This document shows, piece by piece, positions 21,781 to 32,139 of a stretch of DNA of 64,000 nt. The stretch covers positions 46,536,047-46,600,046 of the forward strand of contig CM061918.1 in NCBI GenBank assembly GCA_031002005.1, written 5' to 3'. The notes beneath the pieces are model-generated. The model was not told the origin of the DNA. It saw only the letters and a program-made list of their open reading frames with translations, and searched no databases. Position 1 is the stretch's first letter; each line of letters begins with the position of its first letter. The translations under genes and the position numbers were made by a program. This stretch comes from Vandiemenella viatica. Lineage: Eukaryota > Arthropoda > Insecta > Orthoptera > Morabidae.

Positions 21781-22239
21781 GTATAGCACTAGCAAAAAGA
21801 GCCTTCATGAAAAAAAGAAACCTTTTAATTTCAAATATTGATCTAGGAATTAGAAAAAACTTTTTATCTCTCTATGTGTGGAGCACAGCACTTTATGGTA
21901 GCAAAACATGGACTTTAGGAATACCGGAAAGAAAAAAATTGAAGCATTTGAAATGTGGTGCTACAGAAGAATGCTGAAAATTAAGTGGACAGACAAAGTA
22001 AGAAAATGAACGAGTTTTTGAAACATCGGGTGTGGAAAGAAGTTTCTGAATGAATCTTAGAGAAAGAAGAGACAGGCTGGTAGATCATATTTTGAGACAT
22101 GCTGGATTGATTAATTTCCTGGTGGAGGGAATAGTCGAAGGTAAGAACTGTAGAGGAAGACAGAGATTAGAATATATGAAGCAGATAATGGAAGACGTTG
22201 GTTGTAAGGGGTATGTAGAAATGAAGAAAAAAAAAAGAT
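21781..22239 (+). pseudogene. RTE-type LINE 3' relic
   Basis: Matches the C-terminal end of the RTE element at 37,781-41,865, here on the plus strand. It starts at the LAKRAFMKKRNLLVSNIDLG region and runs through the YGS.T motif and the LRHAGLINFLVEG segment (2,050-series codons near 22,090) to the poly-A end. Frames are broken by indels at about 21,940 and 22,030. It is 5'-truncated, as is normal for target-primed insertion. Confidence 0.85.
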
Positions 22240-23136
22240 CAACAAAATCATTAATATTATAATTAATAAATGGTAAATGGAATGCAATAAGTAAAATTAC
22301 CCAGAAAAATCGCATCTACTACCACAGCATATACTTTGATTAGGATTCGATCTTTGGTTTCTAATGTTGTATGGTTGTCACAATTACTATAAACTAAATG
22401 TCACAATATATTCTAGCAATAATATTTGATCTAATATTTCAATGTATGTTTTACATGTATTCTAACATACTATATTACCGAATACTAAATAAATAATTAT
22501 GAAAGTTGTGTAATCATAAAGAATATTACCAAAATCGAAAGAGTTTAGTGTTTATTTGTGAATTAGTATGATGTGATTTGGTTATCTTTTGGGGCTAAGA
22601 AATGAGTGTTGATCTTCCATACAGTCTTGCTGTGGGTTACCAGCAAGGATATGCTTCGCCGATTGTTGCTAGTTTCAAACGCTGAAACGTGATTAAAACA
22701 TTGCCTACAATATAAATTCAGGAGAAGAGGAGGAGATGCAAGAAAAGGACAATGTTATTACTACTATGATTTTACGCAACCAGGCTATTGTTTTAACGAT
22801 TTATCTGTGGATTAACACGTAACTAAGTCACTGGCACAGTTACTACTGAAATAAAATTGATATTATAATCGTGGAAGTATCAGAAATATTAGAAAAGATA
22901 ATTCAAAACGAAACATACCTTGAGCGGAGAGCAAATCTAATGCAAAGAAGGAAATATTACTTACGTATTTCATATATAAGCTGCTATGAAATCCTTGGGA
23001 CCTGATATCTCATAAAACCCTTTGATCTTGTAACTAAGTGAATAATACCATGCAAACGTAAGAACAGGAGAAATTGATTACTGCCAAATCTTACGATCTC
23101 CTTTTTAGTGTTAATGGTCTTCGTAAGACTTTTGTT
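22240..23136. other. Unassigned sequence
   Basis: No gene or repeat that I can support. Confidence 0.4.
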
Positions 23137-23257
23137 TCAAAGCGATCTCAGCCGGTAATTTTCGTTTACTTTGTGTAAGCCTGATTGTTGTTCCATGCTT
23201 TCATGTCGATACGTGCGCCAACCAATTCTTTTCTTTCTCTTTCTGCAAATTTTTATA

Positions 23258-23548
23258 TTAGCACATATATAGTTTAGTGAGGCGCAGGTATTGAAACAGA
23301 AATAAATCACGTGGATGAGGTTTGTCTGTAGTCCATCTGATAAGAATCGCTGTCCTACCGTCAGAGATGAATGTATCCCCCGGGACGTACACGTGTGCAG
23401 AGCCCCCGTATCCCACGCTGATCTCGTTGAGCCGACCTGGACGTCCCGCGGGACAAAAACGGGAGAAGATCGATTCACCGGCAGGTGTGCCACGAGAGAA
23501 CTCGCCATCTGTATACGTCTCAGCCAACGAAACTGTCGTATCTTCCAA
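23258..23548 (-). CDS. Unrecognised open frame in a GC-rich island
   Basis: A 96-codon minus frame with phrases such as EFSRGTPAGESIFSRFCPAG and GYGGSAHVYVPGDTFISDGR. I do not recognise a family. The same 200 bp is open in two plus frames (23,315-23,596 and 23,322-23,588) and another minus frame (23,137-23,508), as expected from GC-rich sequence with few stop codons, so the frame alone is weak evidence. It could be a host exon, an old transposon piece or non-coding. No convincing splice sites flank it. Confidence 0.2.
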   Translation of the reverse strand: MEDTTVSLAETYTDGEFSRGTPAGESIFSRFCPAGRPGRLNEISVGYGGSAHVYVPGDTFISDGRTAILIRWTTDKPHPRDLFLFQYLRLTKLYMC

Positions 23549-23982
23549 TTGTGTTTTTTCCTGTTTGTTTATAAATCTATCTCCATAACACTGTAATCAA
23601 ACCGGAGGTATTATACGCATCGGAAACTTTAATTATTGGACGTAGATCATTAATTAAAGATAATGAAAAACAATAAAGGAAAATTTTAAGTAAAGTCTTT
23701 CGTCCAGTTTTTATAGGAAGAATTTGGATGAAAAGGAAATTTTTATTTATTAACTACGTACACTACCGAAAAATATTGTAAATATGTGTCATCACTTGGT
23801 TTTAGGTAAAATATGCAATAACCGGTGAAAATGGGCTTAATATGAAAAGGCGTATACAAACATGCAAATACATATGACGAGTCCATTCGGGGAAGATCAG
23901 GAGTCGGGTGGGTCGAATGGCGTTCCCGGTTCGAGGTAGATTGCTCAATAACGAAGGTAGGCTGTGGATATCCCTAGGACAG
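23549..23982. other. Unassigned sequence
   Basis: No feature recognised. Confidence 0.4.
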
Positions 23983-24270
23983 TGGAAAGTAACTACGAGA
24001 ACACAGCGGACACAAGGGTCCGGTTTATTAGATACAGGCTCACAATACACAATGACAGATAGCGGAGAGATATTGCCTCGAAGGTGAGGCATGAAGAAAG
24101 CTTCGTGTGATGTGCGCTGCCGTTAAGTAGCCCCTCGTAGATCACACTGCAGTCGTTGTGGCGCTGGCATGCTGCTCGCTGCGTCTGTGGCTCCATCTAG
24201 TAGAGTAGCTCCGTACTCCAGATCTGACATATATAATCCGGTCTCTAGTTACCACTATCCCTGTGCAACA
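23983..24270 (-). mobile_element. Solo-LTR-like sequence
   Basis: Read on the minus strand it starts TGTTGCACAGG and ends TTACTTTCCA, that is TG...CA. A TATA-like box (ttatatat, 24,229-24,236) comes first, then AATAAA (24,024-24,029) about 200 bases later, followed by a GT-rich stretch. That is the order expected in an LTR (promoter, then poly-A signal). I found no second LTR, no primer binding site and no matching target duplication, so the call is tentative. Confidence 0.35.
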
Positions 24271-24382
24271 GTTTGAATAAACCATCAGTTTGTGAGAAAC
24301 GATAGATATTTCTGTTTCTTCGTTGATGGTATAGGACAATATTGCATATCTCAAATAAATATGATGAGTATGATTATTTGTC

Positions 24383-24604
24383 ACCGAGCGCGGTGGATGA
24401 GCGGAAATGATCCGGCCTTCCATTCGGGAGAACGCAGGTTTGAATCCTCATCCATCCACCCATATTTCGCTTTTATATGGTTTTGCGAATGCCGGGAGGA
24501 TTCCTCCAATATGCCATGTGGGAATTCCTTCCCTTTCCTTGATCGCAGTTTGTTCCTGCTTCTTATGACATTGGCAACAACAAGGTGTAAGACCATAAGG
24601 AAAA
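24383..24604 (+). repeat. SINE-A copy, full head
   Basis: Starts accgagcgcggtggatgagc (A-box side), with B-box caggtttgaatcctc (about 24,436). The core has a deletion (gttttgcgaatgccggg) and the tail ends in gaccataaggaaaa. Diverged but recognisable over the full length. Confidence 0.8.
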
Positions 24605-24621
24605 TAGTATGTTGGAACTTG

Positions 24622-24898
24622 GGGGCGTCCATTAATTACGTGAGGTGAAATGGGGGGGGGGGTGCGGCGAAATCTCACAAAACCTCACCAAGAGGGAAGA
24701 GGGGACAACGGTAATCTCTCAAACAGTTGCGAGGCCCTACATAGAGGGGGGGGTCTCACTTTATATTTTACAGGGGGGATGTCCGACCAAATCTCACCAG
24801 AGGGAAGCGGGGGGTACGACCAAATCTCAAGAAATCTCACCAGAAAAGGAGTGGTCCGGGATTCATGAAAAACATCTCACGTAATTAATGGACGCCCC
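24622..24898 (+). mobile_element. G-run MITE, copy 4
   Basis: Best-preserved ends of the family: ggggcgtccattaattacgt on the left and acgtaattaatggacgcccc on the right. TTG flanks both sides (24,619-24,621 and 24,899-24,901). Interior G runs up to 11 on the plus strand and repeated aaatctcac phrases. It sits 17 bases after a SINE-A. Confidence 0.85.
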
Positions 24899-24945
24899 TT
24901 GATTGTTTTGGCTTTTCTATCAATACTTTCTTGCGTGATTTTTAA

Positions 24946-25142
24946 ATGTGCACCGAGCTCTATATGTGAGTAGGACACATTCTGAATCAGGAAGATTCTT
25001 TCTCCAGCTATCGGTATTTCTATAGTTTCCCTAAACCTTTCCAAGCAATGCCAGGATGGTTGCTATAAAAAGCCATGCCCGAATTCCTGCATCACAGTCC
25101 TTTATTGCTTCTAATGACATCGAAGTCAACAATGAGGATAAA
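24946..25142 (+). repeat. SINE-A relic
   Basis: A decayed copy in which the core (gcaatgccaggatggttg, about 25,047) and tail (gacatcgaagtcaacaatga) remain. The head is barely recognisable (caccgagctctatatgtgag). Confidence 0.55.
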
Positions 25143-25194
25143 TGTATCACCTTTAATGGTTTTGGCTTCATACGTTTTGCGTGATTCTTAAATG

Positions 25195-25430
25195 TTACAC
25201 CGAGCTTTAGAGTTGAGTATCAAAGCGAGGTCTGGCATCCCGAAGGATATGAGTTCGTACACCGGCCAGACAATTAAATTTCTGATTTTCCATTGTTTCA
25301 CGAAATCACTCCATGTAAAGCGAGGATAGTTTCTTCGAAAGCTCATGGTAGAAATCCTTCCCGTTCCCTGTCCCAAATATCCTCAGGCTCTAATACCTAC
25401 GACGTCGATGAGTCTTTTTTTTTTTTTTTT
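25195..25430 (+). repeat. SINE-A copy, tail-to-tail with its neighbour
   Basis: Decayed head (caccgagctttagagttgag), core around 25,280-25,330 and tail ctacgacgtcgatgagtc. It is followed by a T run that belongs to the tail of the next, inverted copy. Confidence 0.7.
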
Positions 25431-25665
25431 TACTTATGGCTTTACGCCTCGTCGACGGCTAAGGTCATTAGAGGTGAGATGGGACTGGGGACAAGGAATT
25501 CGGCCATGGCCTTTTTGAAGGAAGCATCCCGGCATTCACCTGGAGTGATTTGGGGAAACCATGGAAAACCCAAATCTGGATGCCCGGACGAGGATTCAAA
25601 CCCGCGTCCTCCCAATGGCGAGGCCAGAACGTTAACCGTTCACCCACCACACTTGGTGTCGATGA
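25431..25665 (-). repeat. SINE-A copy, inverted
   Basis: Minus-strand copy with its complete tail, core (gtgatttggggaaaccatgg on the plus strand, about 25,544-25,563) and B-box (gattcaaacccgcgtcctcc). The two tails abut, so the pair is an inverted repeat with a tiny spacer. This copy is better preserved than its partner and probably landed in the A-rich tail of the older one. Confidence 0.85.
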
Positions 25666-26236
25666 TTCGTAAAACTCTGAGAAGGAAACTTTTATACGTT
25701 CCTGTTTTAGATTAAGTGTATTAATCATTTTTGCGTCTTGCAAGTCCCTCCGTGTTGACCATCCTGTGTTCCCAGCCTGTGTCCGAGTCTGCACTCCAGG
25801 TAATGGATTGGCTGGGCTAATCGCTCCCACCTGGCTCTGTCCTGTATCCTTTTTTAATCCCCGTTTTATAATGGGGCGCACGAACCCTGCGGTAGCGCAT
25901 CCTATTATTTTAATCCAAACACCTCGCCCCACTTAATGGATCCTCTCCAACAGATTTCGGTGTGATTAATATTTGTTGTCTGCTTTTATTTTCTCTGCAC
26001 ACGACGTTATAGAGTCGCAATAGCTACTGTAACAGTTAAAAATCTACGGTATACAATTTGAAACGAATCATTTTACTATGCGATGCGTTTGCCTGAAACT
26101 TTTATTGAAATAACAAAATGACATTTAAACAAAATTTGTTATTTAACTTGCCAGTTATTAGAATTTTTATTTGACTTATATTGTCATACAGATAACGTGT
26201 TTTTTTGTATCTTTTGGACTAAATATAAACCAAAGT
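25666..26236. other. Unassigned sequence
   Basis: A 154-codon minus frame (25,468-25,932) runs across the SINE and beyond. Its SINE part is not a protein and the rest is not recognised. Confidence 0.35.
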
Positions 26237-26866
26237 GAGGTAAAAGTGATGAAATGCAGCAGAAATGATAGCAATGATAGTAGATTAAATATAAAAATAT
26301 GATCTGATTTAATACGAGAAGTAAGTGAATTCTGTTACTTAGGAAGTAAAATTACAACTGATGGCCGAAGCGGGAATAATGTTAAAAACAGAAAGACCTA
26401 GCAAAAAGAACCTTCTTGAAAAAAAAGGACATTTTAGTTTCTAATATTTATCTAAGAATAAGAAATATCGTTATAAAACTTTATGGTGGTGAATCGTGGA
26501 CTTTATGAATACCAGAAAGAAGGAAAATAGAAACATTCCAATTGTGGTTCTATTGAAGGATGCGGAAATTAAGTGGTCAGATAAAGTACGAAATAAATGT
26601 GTTTTGGAAATGATTGGTGAGAAAAGCAGTTTGTGAAGAGCCTAACAGAAAGAAGAAACAGGCTGGTTGGTCTCATTTTGATACATGCGGTATTGGTTAA
26701 TTTGTTAGCGGAGGGAAAAGTCAAAGGTAACAACTGTTCAGGAAGACAGAGATTAGAATGTATCAAGCAGATAATTGAGGAAATATGTTGTAAGCGGTAT
26801 GTTGAGATGAATACGTTAGTTCAAGATTGGAAGAGAGACTAATGACTGGAAAAAAAAAAAAAAAAT
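26237..26866 (+). pseudogene. RTE-type LINE 3' relic
   Basis: Aligns with the last ~600 bases of the RTE at 37,781-41,865. Recognisable pieces are KVMKCSRNDS, EFCYLGSKITTDGRS, ALVNLLAEGKVKG and the poly-A end (about 26,851-26,865). Several frameshifts and an internal deletion near 26,390. More diverged than the copy at 21,781. Confidence 0.83.
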
Positions 26867-27123
26867 CCGTCAGGAAAAGTTCCACATAGCTTAATGCATC
26901 AACGAATTCCTCAAAGCGTGATGCCAAATTCACGCTCAGAATTAAAAAGCCGTTCACATAGTATCCTACCCAGACACCTACGTTTCAATTGCTTTTTTGG
27001 GATCAAAATTCAGTTATTTGTATTATTTATTCTCTCTCGCCACAACATGAGCCATTTCATTCACTTTCCGTGTTAAAGATTTTTTTTTTGGCGACTGTTT
27101 AGGAAACATTGTTGTTCGCTGAT
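26867..27123. other. Unassigned sequence
   Basis: No feature recognised apart from a T run near 27,080. Confidence 0.4.
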
Positions 27124-27312
27124 GTACACACTTTGACAATAAATTTGGCCGACTCTTATTTTGCACAATCTGGCATCAATGTCATCCTAAGAAACAGTAA
27201 CGCAATACTGGCATTGCGTTACTGTTTCTTAGGATGACATTAATGCCAGATTGTGCTAGATAATTGTGATAGAATTTTTCTGCGGCGGCCAAATTTATTG
27301 TCAAAGCGTGTA
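27124..27312. repeat. Near-perfect hairpin / foldback element
   Basis: Inner arms of 44 bases (27,163-27,206 and 27,213-27,256) pair with a single mismatch around a 6-base loop. Outer arms of 28 bases (27,124-27,151 and 27,285-27,312) pair with one mismatch, with unpaired sequence between. It could be a foldback MITE or the source of a small-RNA precursor; sequence alone does not decide. No coding frame. Confidence 0.9.
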
Positions 27313-27484
27313 CGTCATGGACTCGCTGTGTCATAGTTGTTCTTATGTACTGTTTGAAGTTTATGAGACGACTGGAAGACTAGCTCCCAAACATTCTCCA
27401 TCACCACCCACCTTGGCCTGTTTACCTATCGTTTTCGAGACATATGCCAACAATTAAACAACTGCACGTGTAAATTTTCGTTAA

Positions 27485-27930
27485 TGGGGTAACAGTGGAG
27501 AGGAGGTGGATTTTTTAAACCAAATATACACAGTAATTTTCTCTTTGTTTTAAAGTTACGTGTATAAAGGTTCAGCTATATCTGATAAAAATTGTGTGTT
27601 TTAATAAAACAACATTTGTAAAAATTAGGGGGGGGGGGAGTGTAAAGGAGGACAGCTGGTTGGAATTTAGTACACCGAATGTAGACAGTATTTTTCTCTT
27701 TGTTTTACACTGTACGTGTTCAATGATCAATCGAAATCGGATGAAAACTCTAGGTTTAAATAAAACAACTTAAGTTAAAGTGGACAAAGTGGGACAGCGC
27801 GTTGGGTTTTTGTAAATCAAATGTAGATAGTATTTTCCCCTTGGTTTTAAACTATACGTGTGGTAAGATTAATTAAGATCGATAAAATTTGTGGGTTTAT
27901 GCATCTCTTCAACAACTTTAAAACTTTTAT
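27485..27930 (+). repeat. Repeat family Z copy
   Basis: Three shortened units about 150 bp apart (gacagtatttttctctttg and variants at about 27,529, 27,685 and 27,828), with G-rich patches between, including a G run at about 27,630. It matches the units at 14,007-15,040, which are about 285 bp. The end by the assembly gap is not visible. Confidence 0.68.
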
Positions 27931-27981
27931 TGAATTTCAAATTTGAAATTCTCTGTCTCTAATTGTACGACTGGAACATGT

Positions 27982-28981
27982 NNNNNNNNNNNNNNNNNNN
28001 NNNNNNNNNNNNNNNNNNNNNNNNNNNNNNNNNNNNNNNNNNNNNNNNNNNNNNNNNNNNNNNNNNNNNNNNNNNNNNNNNNNNNNNNNNNNNNNNNNNN
28101 NNNNNNNNNNNNNNNNNNNNNNNNNNNNNNNNNNNNNNNNNNNNNNNNNNNNNNNNNNNNNNNNNNNNNNNNNNNNNNNNNNNNNNNNNNNNNNNNNNNN
28201 NNNNNNNNNNNNNNNNNNNNNNNNNNNNNNNNNNNNNNNNNNNNNNNNNNNNNNNNNNNNNNNNNNNNNNNNNNNNNNNNNNNNNNNNNNNNNNNNNNNN
28301 NNNNNNNNNNNNNNNNNNNNNNNNNNNNNNNNNNNNNNNNNNNNNNNNNNNNNNNNNNNNNNNNNNNNNNNNNNNNNNNNNNNNNNNNNNNNNNNNNNNN
28401 NNNNNNNNNNNNNNNNNNNNNNNNNNNNNNNNNNNNNNNNNNNNNNNNNNNNNNNNNNNNNNNNNNNNNNNNNNNNNNNNNNNNNNNNNNNNNNNNNNNN
28501 NNNNNNNNNNNNNNNNNNNNNNNNNNNNNNNNNNNNNNNNNNNNNNNNNNNNNNNNNNNNNNNNNNNNNNNNNNNNNNNNNNNNNNNNNNNNNNNNNNNN
28601 NNNNNNNNNNNNNNNNNNNNNNNNNNNNNNNNNNNNNNNNNNNNNNNNNNNNNNNNNNNNNNNNNNNNNNNNNNNNNNNNNNNNNNNNNNNNNNNNNNNN
28701 NNNNNNNNNNNNNNNNNNNNNNNNNNNNNNNNNNNNNNNNNNNNNNNNNNNNNNNNNNNNNNNNNNNNNNNNNNNNNNNNNNNNNNNNNNNNNNNNNNNN
28801 NNNNNNNNNNNNNNNNNNNNNNNNNNNNNNNNNNNNNNNNNNNNNNNNNNNNNNNNNNNNNNNNNNNNNNNNNNNNNNNNNNNNNNNNNNNNNNNNNNNN
28901 NNNNNNNNNNNNNNNNNNNNNNNNNNNNNNNNNNNNNNNNNNNNNNNNNNNNNNNNNNNNNNNNNNNNNNNNNNNNNNNNN
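27982..28981. other. Assembly gap, exactly 1000 N
   Basis: A round-number run of N is normally a placeholder of unknown true length. Any open frame drawn across it is an artefact. Confidence 0.99.
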
Positions 28982-29699
28982 CTAGCCCTCCGATAGCTAC
29001 GCCTCTTACTGGTTGATTCAAGATCTGGTTTGATAATTAATTCGAGTTGTGGGCGTGACGACAAATGTGCCATTGCTCTAGTCTCGCCTGAATAACATAT
29101 GGTTTTGGTTGTTGTCCCTATGAAGCCAACTCCAACTCGAAGCCTGCTCAGTGACTTCCGTACGGATCGTGGTGTTTATACCAGGAGGTACAACCTCTTT
29201 CTGCTTGATCTCCCAGGACGACATTGTTTCACTGCTTGGTGTTACTTTCTGTGGCATTGAGGTCTGTAAAAAGCTTGATCGGGACTTCAGTCTCGATAGC
29301 GCTGGGGCATAACCATTTCATAAATAAAGCTTGTAACTTGTCCTGTATATAACTTCTGTTGCCAATTCTCAACTAATACAGAAGTCTACAGTGACGAATA
29401 AGCTTTCAGTGGTTGGGACATCTGACGTAGCATAATATTACGTTAAAACATATAGTTTGTTTATAAATTAAGCTTAGAGTTTATCCACGGACGGCGGGGA
29501 CATAAATTACGTCGCCACTGCGCCTGCGTTGTTCAAACGCAACCTGTCACGCACAAACGTCATACGGTAGTCGCTACTCCAGGGATTAGGAAGAGCTCCC
29601 ATTGCAAGTTGTTATTAATTAATGTGAACAAGTGAAATCAAGGTATTGTAGAAAGCATAAAGTACTTATAATGTAATTTGGCAGTCAGAACTCAAACTC
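28982..29699. other. Unassigned sequence after the gap
   Basis: Moderate GC. An AATAAA at about 29,323 followed by a T/G-rich stretch could be a poly-A region of a gene or an LTR whose rest lies in the gap. No coding frame is recognised. Confidence 0.25.
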
Positions 29700-29880
29700 C
29701 ATGGAACAACTTTGTGTCGACGTTTCGACAACAGCCCCTGTGGTCTTCATCAGGCGAAAAGGTCGAAGTTGACACTGCGACAGCAAGTCACCAACGGTGC
29801 ATGCCTCATCTTCCCTGTGTTTCCACAACAGCCTCTGTTGCCTTTATGAGGCGAAAAGGTCATAGGGACAAACCGATGAT
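29700..29880 (-). repeat. Penelope-type terminal repeat relic, tandem
   Basis: Two related blocks on the minus strand. The first (29,715-29,760) has CTGATGA (29,747-29,753), a stem II of about 8 bp with one mismatch, and GAAACGTC. The second (about 29,820-29,865) keeps the stem but its core is mutated (CTCATAA, GGAAAC). Tandem hammerhead-like units with short stem III are typical of Penelope terminal repeats. Stem I pairing is poor in both, so they look inactive. Confidence 0.5.
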
Positions 29881-30025
29881 ACTTGGCAAATACTGTATTT
29901 ATTATGGACAGCTGTATTCAGACTTTTTTTAAAAAATATTTTTGTTTCAATTTAATATCATCGCATACCAATATGGAATATAGTATACAAGCGATTGTAA
30001 ATAAGTCCACATTAACAACATTAAT

Positions 30026-30170
30026 AAGAGCGGTCTTGTAGCTCAGTGGTCACCTGTTCGGATCTGGCCGAGGGCATGGGTGCTTTTAATTAAGTGTTGT
30101 GGCCGTCCTGTGTCATCCCCACTGAAAACGATAATGACGATAACAAAGTACGCACACAGTGGCGGAAAAA
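30026..30170 (+). repeat. SINE-C copy
   Basis: A-box-like tgtagctcagtggtcacctg starts it, and the B-box is degenerate (gttcggatctggc). The body ttaagtgttgtg..gtcctgtg resembles the body of SINE-D at 51,286-51,534. It ends in an A run (30,161-30,171). Not a functional tRNA, since the anticodon arm does not fold. Confidence 0.6.
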
Positions 30171-30180
30171 AAAAAACACA

Positions 30181-30415
30181 CTTGTGGATGACAAAATTCT
30201 TCTATGGTATTCTACCGGATAATTTCTTCTGTCCACAACGTTTCGGCAGGAACCTCCACTGCCTTCATCAGGGGAGATGCTGTGTCGTCGGAGTGGTAGC
30301 TTCGCTATGACATCTCACTGATGAAGGCAGCAGAGGTTGCTGCCGAAACGTTGTGGGCAGAACAAAATATCCGGCAGAAAACCCAGAAGAATTTTGTGAA
30401 CCATACGCCGGGAAA
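30181..30415. repeat. Head-to-head Penelope-type terminal repeats with two hammerhead-like cores
   Basis: An inverted repeat of about 100 bp per arm. The minus-strand arm has CTGATGA at 30,265-30,271 and GAAA at 30,241-30,244. The plus-strand arm has CTGATGA at 30,318-30,324, a 6-bp stem II ggcagc/gctgcc, and GAAACGTT at 30,345-30,352. Stem I pairing is poor in both, so activity is doubtful. Arrangement and motif match the element at 11,856-12,287. Confidence 0.6.
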
Positions 30416-30482
30416 ACTTAATTCTCACACACTTGTTGATGGCTGAGATGGCCAACCGCCAATAATTTTAAAAAAAAGAGAG

Positions 30483-30712
30483 AATAAAGTTGTTAAGGCG
30501 CTTGCTTTCAAACTTTCGCTACTCACGTCGTGGGTTCAAACCCCGGTGGGTGCCGCAGTTTGTGTTGTCCAATGAGCTGTGCCGAATCATTCCGTGGTTC
30601 TGATTCCACTTCAAACTGTAGGTCCAAGAGGAATGAAATTGGACATACTACCTCTGACACAATGGCCTCCTTTAGGAGGATCCACCTTCGGGTTGTAGAT
30701 TAAGTTAATTTT
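30483..30712 (+). repeat. SINE-B copy
   Basis: Head with gttaaggcgcttgc and B-box gggttcaaacccc (about 30,531), family core attccgtggttctgattcca (about 30,592), tail cgggttgtagattaagttaa. Confidence 0.75.
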
Positions 30713-31429
30713 TTTATCATCAATAAACTGTGATTGCTATTTTTTGAAAATATTTGGTAGTATTGTGTTTCTAAAACCAATGAGGAGATATTTTTTTGAT
30801 TTATTTATTCTAATTTTTTTATGGAGGTGACAGGATGTGTTAATTATGCGAATATAATGCACGGGTTTATTGTTTCCATAGATATTATAAATCTCTTAAG
30901 TAGTTTCAGTCAATATTAGTAATTATTGGATTGTTATTGTACCAGTCGACAATAAAATATTCTGTCATGAATGACTATTCGCATAACTTCGCAAGCGAGC
31001 TTAGCCATGTAGGTGAGTTTGTAAATTGTTAAAATTCAAGCAGGCCGACTCTAAAAGTGTTTAAAATAATGATATTGAAATAGTGAGGTACATCTCGTAT
31101 AGGTAAATAGCCACCAAAGAAAATGTTCCATCGCAAGTAAGCCATTAATAATAATAATTTAATGCGTTGAGGTTTATTGCGCAGTGCAACTAGGTTAAAT
31201 GTTACGGGTTAAATGTGAGTGGATGTTATTAAATGCAAAAACCTCAGTAAACGAAAGAAAACTTCTACTTTTGAATCCTGAATAAAAATGCAACTCTGAA
31301 ATTGGTTGATTAATGTTCCTTTAGTCTAATCCACTCGGTATATCTTTCCATCAGAGTACACTTCACGATATCATAAATTATCATCACCTAACAGGAAGCA
31401 ACAAATATCATCTCGATGAATACATAGGT
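30713..31429. other. Unassigned AT-rich sequence
   Basis: No feature recognised. Confidence 0.4.
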
Positions 31430-31700
31430 CTTACTCTATTTTTCTCATCAACACCTTCCCCACGTACGAGCGTATACAGTTACCATGGGATTGTTTATGT
31501 CTCCATGGTAACGTCTGGGTAGATGAACTGGGATGGTTTCTCGTTGCCATTCTCTGTGTGAAATAATTCGTGATACAGGTGCGGATGACTCCGATACTGT
31601 GCGTGTTCATTGTTGCAGATGAGAGATGAAAGAAGGCGTGGGATGAAACCATGTGTCAGCTCATTCGCGCAAACTCTTCCGAAAGACACCACAAAATAGT
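31430..31700 (-). other. Unrecognised open frames, repeat-like
   Basis: Two overlapping minus frames (73 and 65 codons), for example LTHGFIPRLLSSLICNNEHA, in a segment of higher GC than its flanks. I recall similar text as a dispersed repeat but cannot name it. No start or splice context supports a host gene. Confidence 0.25.
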
Positions 31701-32139
31701 CGTTAAGTTACAATATGGTCAATGCAGAATTGCATGGTGACCGTGAGAGTAAGAGGTGTTTTCTGAGAAATTATGTGTGAGTTGTGTAAGTCGTCCAGTT
31801 ACGGAACGAAGTAGATGTTTAGAACGGCTCATTGACACAGAACTAATTTATAGGCATGATGGAAACATCCAGATAATTAGATTCATTAACTGACATTAGC
31901 TCAGTACTAAAGAAAATGGGTAGGGAATGTTACGTATTCATACAGATGGAACGGCACATGATCCGCTTTTTTCCGACATATTCATTGAATTGCTAATTAA
32001 CGTTTTTTAAAAGAGAGTTTGATAATCTTTATTTCAAACTTAATTAGTGCTATCTCAATAGGTATTTGCCCGCAGGTTAATATACTGACGGAATGTATAT
32101 TTAATTTTTCGCTCTCACTCACTGCATCGTTCTATTGAC
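31701..32139. other. Unassigned AT-rich sequence
   Basis: Nothing recognised. Confidence 0.4.

Noticed and set aside
25468..25932. 154-codon minus frame
   Set aside because: Much of it is SINE-A read as protein; the rest is not recognised.
27927..29073. Four long open frames across the gap
   Set aside because: They consist almost wholly of N; only a few residues at each end are real sequence.
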